64,000 bases of DNA, from contig NZ_RCHJ01000013.1 of NCBI RefSeq assembly GCF_004011805.1, forward strand, positions 124,001 through 188,000, given 5' to 3'. Below the pieces are notes generated by a model. It had not been told where the DNA came from, searched no databases, and saw only the letters and a list, made by a program, of their open reading frames with translations. Within the stretch, counting starts at the first letter, position 1, and the number at the start of each line of letters is the position of its first letter. The position numbers and the translations under genes are program-made. Positions 60,277 to 64,000 of the stretch are shown here, one piece after another. The DNA is from Piscinibacter defluvii. Lineage in GTDB: Bacteria > Pseudomonadota > Gammaproteobacteria > Burkholderiales > Burkholderiaceae_C.

Positions 60277-61311
60277 ATGGAGTTCTTCACCGTCTCGCTG
60301 CTCAACGGCCTGAGCTACGGCCTGCTGCTGTTCATGCTCAGCTCCGGGCTGACGCTGATCTTCAGCATGATGGGCGTGCTGAACTTCGCCCACGCGAGCT
60401 TCTACATGGTCGGCGCCTACGTGGCGTACTCGATCGCCAGGCTGGTCGGCTTCTGGCCCGCGCTGCTGCTCGCGCCGCTGGTGGTGGGTCTGCTGGGCGC
60501 CGCCTTCGAGCGCTGGTGCCTGCGCCGGGTGCACAAGTTCGGGCACGTGCCCGAGCTGCTCGTCACCTTCGGGCTCTCATACGTGATCCTCGAGCTGGTG
60601 CAGCTCGTGTGGGGCCGCTCGGCGGTGGAGTTCCAGCCGCCCGAACTGCTGCGCGGGCCGGCCTTCACGCTGGTCAACTCCTCGGCCGACGGGCTGAGCC
60701 TGGTGCTCGGCGCGGCGCCCGCGGCGCTGTGCCGTGCCGCCGACGCCGCGGTGCGCGTGGTGTGCTCGCCGTTCCCGGCCACGCGCGGCTTCATGATGCT
60801 GGTGGCGCTGGCCATGCTGCTGGCACTGTGGGCGCTGCTGACGCGCACCCGCATCGGCCTGGTGATCCAGGCGGCGCTCACCCACCCGGAGATGACCGAG
60901 GCGCTCGGCCACGACGTGCCGCGCGTGTTCATGGGCGTGTTCGGTGCCGGCGCGGCGCTGGCAGGGCTGGCCGGCGTGATCGGCGGCAGCACCTTCGTCA
61001 CCGAGCCGGCGATGGCGCTGACGGTCGGCTCGGTGATCTTCGTCGTCGTCGTGGTCGGCGGCATGGGCTCGCTGGCCGGGGCCTTCCTCGCCTCGCTGCT
61101 GATCGGCGTGGTGCAGACCTTCGCGGTGGCGCTGGACTGGTCGCTCGGCGGCGCGCTGCGCAGCCTGGGCGTGGAACTCGGTCCGGCGGCCGCCGGCAAC
61201 ACCTGGCTGAAGCTGACCATCGCGCAGGTGGCGCCGATCCTGCCGTACCTGCTGCTGGTGCTGATCCTGATCTTCCGGCCACGCGGCCTGCTCGGCACGC
61301 GCGAGGACTGA
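60277..61311 (+). CDS. livH: Branched-chain-type ABC permease LivH
   Basis: 344-residue permease with eight to ten helices. The family start FFTVSLLNGLSYGLLLFMLSSGL and LTLIFSMMGVLNFAHASFYM, plus FVVVVVGGMGSLAGAFLASL, identify LivH. A periplasmic loop of about 40 residues (around 130-170) is larger than in E. coli LivH. The stop overlaps the livM start by one base (TGATG). Confidence 0.94.
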   Translation: MEFFTVSLLNGLSYGLLLFMLSSGLTLIFSMMGVLNFAHASFYMVGAYVAYSIARLVGFWPALLLAPLVVGLLGAAFERWCLRRVHKFGHVPELLVTFGLSYVILELVQLVWGRSAVEFQPPELLRGPAFTLVNSSADGLSLVLGAAPAALCRAADAAVRVVCSPFPATRGFMMLVALAMLLALWALLTRTRIGLVIQAALTHPEMTEALGHDVPRVFMGVFGAGAALAGLAGVIGGSTFVTEPAMALTVGSVIFVVVVVGGMGSLAGAFLASLLIGVVQTFAVALDWSLGGALRSLGVELGPAAAGNTWLKLTIAQVAPILPYLLLVLILIFRPRGLLGTRED

Positions 61312-62600
61312 TGTCCCAGGTCTACCGCTTCAAGCCCTGGAACGTCGGCCGCGCCGTGGTCTGGGGCGCCTACGCGCTGCTGCTGCTCGTCGCGCCGCTG
61401 CTGTTCACGAGCAACCTGTCGCTGACCATCCTGTCGCAGATCGGCATCGCGATCGTCGCCTGCCTGTCCTACAACATGCTGCTGGGGCAGGGCGGCATGC
61501 TCAGCTTCGGGCACGCGGTGTACACCGGGCTGGCCTCGTTCGTGGCGATCCACGCGCTGAACCGCGTCGGCGCGGGCAGCCTGGCGCTGCCGGTCAGCCT
61601 GATCCCGCTGGTGGGCGGCCTGGCCGGCGCCGGCTTCGCGCTGCTGCTGGGCTACGTCACCACGCGCAAGGCCGGCACCACCTTCGCGATGATCACGCTG
61701 GGCATCGGCGAGCTGGTGTTCGCGATGTCGCTGATGGTGCCGGAGTTCTTCGGCGGCGAGGGCGGCGTCTCGGGCAACCGGGTGGTGGGCTCGCCGGTGC
61801 TGGGCATCAGCTACGGGCCGCAGATCCAGGTCTACTACCTGCTCGCGATCTACACCTTCGTCTGCACCGGCGCGATGTTCGCCTTCACGCGCACGCCGCT
61901 CGGCCGCCTGCTCAACGCGGTGCGCGACAACGCCGAGCGCGTCGAGTTCGTCGGCTACAGCACGCGCCACGTGCGCTACATCGCCTTCGTCGTGGCCGGC
62001 TTCTTCGCCGGCATCGCCGGCGGCATGTACGCGCTGAACTTCGAGATCGCCACCGCCGAGGTGGTGGGCGCGCTGCGCAGCGGCGCCTACCTGCTGTTCA
62101 CCTTCCTCGGCGGCGCGGTGTTCTTCTTCGGGCCGATCATCGGCGCGGTGCTGATGGTGCTGGCCTCGGTGCTGCTGTCGGAGTTCACCAAGGCCTGGCT
62201 GCTCTACCTCGGCCTGGTGTTCCTGTTCATGGTGATGTATGCGCCGGGCGGCATCGCCAGCCTGATCATGATGAACCTGCGCGTGGCCGCCTTCGGCAAG
62301 CTGGGGCGGCTCTGGACCGCCTACCTCGCGCTCGGCGGCACCGCGCTGACCGTGCTGGTCGGCGCGGCCGCGATGATCGAGATGGTCTACCACCTGCAGC
62401 TCAACGAGGCGCTCGGGCCGACCCTGCGCTTCGCCGGCGCGACGCTCGATGCACGCGGCGTCGACGCCTGGTTCGGCGCCTGCTTCGTGCTCGTCACCGG
62501 CGCGGCGCTGTTCGAGCTGGCGCGGCGCCGCTTCGTGGCCGAATGGGGCCTGGCGCAGGAGGAGATCGAGAAGGAGATCAAGCGGAGAGAGGCCTTATGA
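61311..62600 (+). CDS. livM: Branched-chain-type ABC permease LivM
   Basis: 429-residue permease with about ten helices. NMLLGQGGMLSFGHAVYTGL, LLNAVRDNAERVEFVGYSTR and FLGGAVFFFGPIIGAVLM are the LivM signatures. The C-terminal about 80 residues form an extra helix pair and a charged tail (RRFVAEWGLAQEEIEKEIKR) not found in E. coli LivM. The end overlaps the livG start by four bases (ATGA). Confidence 0.94.
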   Translation: MSQVYRFKPWNVGRAVVWGAYALLLLVAPLLFTSNLSLTILSQIGIAIVACLSYNMLLGQGGMLSFGHAVYTGLASFVAIHALNRVGAGSLALPVSLIPLVGGLAGAGFALLLGYVTTRKAGTTFAMITLGIGELVFAMSLMVPEFFGGEGGVSGNRVVGSPVLGISYGPQIQVYYLLAIYTFVCTGAMFAFTRTPLGRLLNAVRDNAERVEFVGYSTRHVRYIAFVVAGFFAGIAGGMYALNFEIATAEVVGALRSGAYLLFTFLGGAVFFFGPIIGAVLMVLASVLLSEFTKAWLLYLGLVFLFMVMYAPGGIASLIMMNLRVAAFGKLGRLWTAYLALGGTALTVLVGAAAMIEMVYHLQLNEALGPTLRFAGATLDARGVDAWFGACFVLVTGAALFELARRRFVAEWGLAQEEIEKEIKRREAL

Positions 62601-63442
62601 CTGACAGCCCCTCGCGCGCGGAGGTCCGCTCGCCATCCCCCGAGGGGATCTCGCCCGGCTTGCGGCGGCCCGGCGCCGGGCCCGGCGTCGCCGTGGAACT
62701 CAAGGACGTGTACAAGCGCTTCGGCCGCACCGAGATCATCCGCGGCGCGAACCTGGCGGTGAACGCCGGCGAGCGGGTCGCGATCATCGGGCCCAACGGC
62801 GCCGGCAAGTCGACCCTGTTCAACCTGATCAGCGGGCGTTTCGGTCCCAGCAGCGGGCAGATCCTGCTCAACGGCGAACGCATCGACGGCCTGGCGCCGT
62901 ACGAGGTGAACCGGCGCGGCCTGGCGCGCAGCTTCCAGGTCAGCAACCTGTTCGGCCGGCTCTCGGTGTTCGAGAACCTGCGCTGCGCGGTGCTGTGGTC
63001 GCTCGGCTACCGCTACGCGTTCTGGCGATTCCTGTCCGGCGCGAAGGACGCCAACGACCGCACCGAGGAGGTCATGAAGATGATCCGCCTCGACAAGCGG
63101 CGCGACGTGCCGGCGATGAACCTCACCTACGCCGAGCAGCGCGCCCTGGAGATCGGCGTCACGATCGCCGGCGGCGCGAAGGTGATCCTGCTCGACGAGC
63201 CCACCGCCGGCATGAGCCGCAGCGAGACCACGCGCTTCGTGCAGCTGATCCGCGAGGTGACCGAGGGCCGCACGCTGCTGACCGTCGAGCACGACATGGG
63301 CGTGGTGTTCGGCCTCGCGGACCGCATCGCCGTGCTGGTGTACGGCGAGGTGATCGCCTTCGACACGCCGGAGAAGGTGCGTGCCGATGCGCGTGTGCAG
63401 GAGGCCTACCTGGGCTCGGTGCTGGCCGAAGGGAGCCACTGA
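62597..63442 (+). CDS. livG: Branched-chain-type ABC ATPase LivG
   Basis: 281-residue ATPase. Walker A GPNGAGKST (65-73), Q-loop ARSFQVSNLFG, signature-like LTYAEQRALEIG and Walker B KVILLDEPTAGMS. The signature is degenerate (normally LSYGxQRxLEIA). It has an N-terminal extension of about 31 residues (SRAEVRSPSPEGISPGLRRP and following) before the usual start of the fold, encoded by a GC-rich palindromic segment that resembles the intergenic hairpins after ybbA. GGAGAGAGG precedes the ATG at 62597. Confidence 0.93.
   Translation: MTDSPSRAEVRSPSPEGISPGLRRPGAGPGVAVELKDVYKRFGRTEIIRGANLAVNAGERVAIIGPNGAGKSTLFNLISGRFGPSSGQILLNGERIDGLAPYEVNRRGLARSFQVSNLFGRLSVFENLRCAVLWSLGYRYAFWRFLSGAKDANDRTEEVMKMIRLDKRRDVPAMNLTYAEQRALEIGVTIAGGAKVILLDEPTAGMSRSETTRFVQLIREVTEGRTLLTVEHDMGVVFGLADRIAVLVYGEVIAFDTPEKVRADARVQEAYLGSVLAEGSH
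62635..62681. repeat. REP-like palindromic segment inside livG
   Basis: Two perfect inverted repeats, ATCCCC-CGA-GGGGAT (62635-62649) and the 14-bp palindrome GCCCGGCGCCGGGC (62668-62681), lie in the codons for the extra N-terminus of LivG. CCCCCGAGGGG (62637-62647) and GCGGCCCGGCGC (62665-62676) both occur, in reverse complement and with similar spacing (19 against 17 nt), at 54785-54826. Confidence 0.7.
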
Positions 63443-64000
63443 TGCTGCAGGTGGACAAGCTGCACGCCTACTACGGCAAGAGCCACGTGCTGCACGGCGT
63501 GAACCTGAACGTGCAGCCGGGCGAGATCGTCGCGCTGCTCGGGCGCAACGGCTCGGGCCGCTCGACCACCGCGAAGGCGATCATGGGCCTGGTCGATGCC
63601 ACCGGCGAGGTGCGCCTGCGCGACCGGCCCATCCTTGGCCGCAAGCCCTTCGAGATCGCGCGGCTCGGGCTGGGCTACGTGCCCGAGAACCGCGACGTCT
63701 TCCCCAAGCTCACGGTGCACCAGAACCTGATGCTGGGCGAGCAGCGCGGCCGCAGCAAGCCGCGCTGGAGCTACGACGACATGTACCGCCTGTTCCCGCG
63801 CCTGAAGGAGCGCCAGCACACGGCCGCGGGCGTGCTCTCGGGCGGCGAGCAGCAGATGCTCACGCTGTGCCGCACGCTGATGGGCGACCCCGACCTGATC
63901 ATGATCGACGAGCCGACCGAGGGGCTCGCGCCGATGATCGTCGAGCTGGTGGCCGAGTACCTGCAAGCACTCAAGGAGCGCGGCGTCTCGGTGTTGCTGA
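63442..64000 (+). CDS. livF: Branched-chain-type ABC ATPase LivF (partial), Walker A Lys to Arg
   Basis: First 186 residues of the second ATPase; the gene runs off the right edge. The LivF pattern is present: LHAYYGKSHVLHGVNLNVQPG, GLGYVPENRDVFPKLTVHQN, signature LSGGEQQMLTLCRTLMG and Walker B LIMIDEPTEGLAP. The P-loop reads GRNGSGRST (34-42): the invariant Lys is Arg40 (codon 63559-63561). This may lower or abolish ATP hydrolysis at its site. The start overlaps the livG stop (TGATG). Confidence 0.93.
   Translation, partial: MLQVDKLHAYYGKSHVLHGVNLNVQPGEIVALLGRNGSGRSTTAKAIMGLVDATGEVRLRDRPILGRKPFEIARLGLGYVPENRDVFPKLTVHQNLMLGEQRGRSKPRWSYDDMYRLFPRLKERQHTAAGVLSGGEQQMLTLCRTLMGDPDLIMIDEPTEGLAPMIVELVAEYLQALKERGVSVLL

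Overview
The window is about 64 kb of very GC-rich, tightly packed chromosomal DNA with about 59 protein genes, two of them cut by the window edges. No rRNA, tRNA, CRISPR array, transposase, phage gene or replication origin was seen. No gap between genes exceeds about 235 bases. Gene content and pairings point to a betaproteobacterium, most likely Burkholderiales of the Rubrivivax/Leptothrix/Comamonadaceae type; this is an inference and no marker gene fixes the genus. The pairings used are a group-2 Mrp antiporter, glnA-ntrB-ntrC, a propionyl-CoA carboxylase/methylmalonyl-CoA mutase block, msrB-yciB-bolA-ppiC, and a HAAT transporter beside an acyl-CoA ligase.

Layout. 1-8 kb: partial class I fumarase, then a Mrp-type Na+(K+)/H+ antiporter operon (mrpA with fused B, C, D, E, F, G) with overlapping stop/start codons, ending in a DUF2062 membrane protein. 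7.3-18.2 kb: a YqhA-like protein, acetyl-CoA synthetase, an IclR regulator coupled to a Na/Pi cotransporter and an EamA exporter, an AIM24 protein, a creatininase-family protein, a beta-propeller protein, an EI24 membrane protein and a MoCF/CinA-N protein. 18.2-23.1 kb: nitrogen control, with glnA behind a candidate sigma-54/NtrC promoter, then ntrB and ntrC. 23.3-25.4 kb: an RTX-repeat secreted protein. 25.5-29 kb: exonuclease III, an iron-sulfur photolyase overlapping a 56-residue DUF2256 gene, and a two-gene copper cassette behind a CueR-like operator.

29-42.1 kb is the most distinctive part. It is one uninterrupted minus-strand run of twelve genes, read from 42127 down to 29054. It encodes a tryptophan-tryptophylquinone aromatic (aralkyl) amine dehydrogenase in the order aauB-aauE-aauD-aauA, two small c-type cytochromes, a DUF1329/DUF1302/RND/Ycf48-like envelope module, an AraC regulator and an acyl-CoA synthetase. 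A plausible reading is periplasmic oxidation of an aromatic amine, electrons passed to cytochrome c, and downstream handling of a hydrophobic acid. The DUF1329 gene carries an in-frame TGA, after which the frame stays open for 24 more codons.

42.3-51.4 kb: dihydrofolate reductase, then a GntR/FCD regulator divergent from the methylmalonyl-CoA mutase operon (scpA, meaB, pccB, pccA, a VOC protein that is probably the epimerase, and a peptide deformylase). A perfect AT-rich 20-bp palindrome lies between regulator and operon. 51.5-57 kb: a FecR-like protein with a DDRR tandem repeat, divergent tesA/ybbA, a parvulin, and bolA-yciB-msrB. 57.2-64 kb: an acyl-CoA ligase and a branched-chain-amino-acid-type ABC transporter (substrate-binding protein, LivH, LivM, LivG, partial LivF). 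LivF has Arg in place of the Walker A Lys. The 5' end of livG carries a GC-rich repeat that also occurs, inverted, between ybbA and ppiC.
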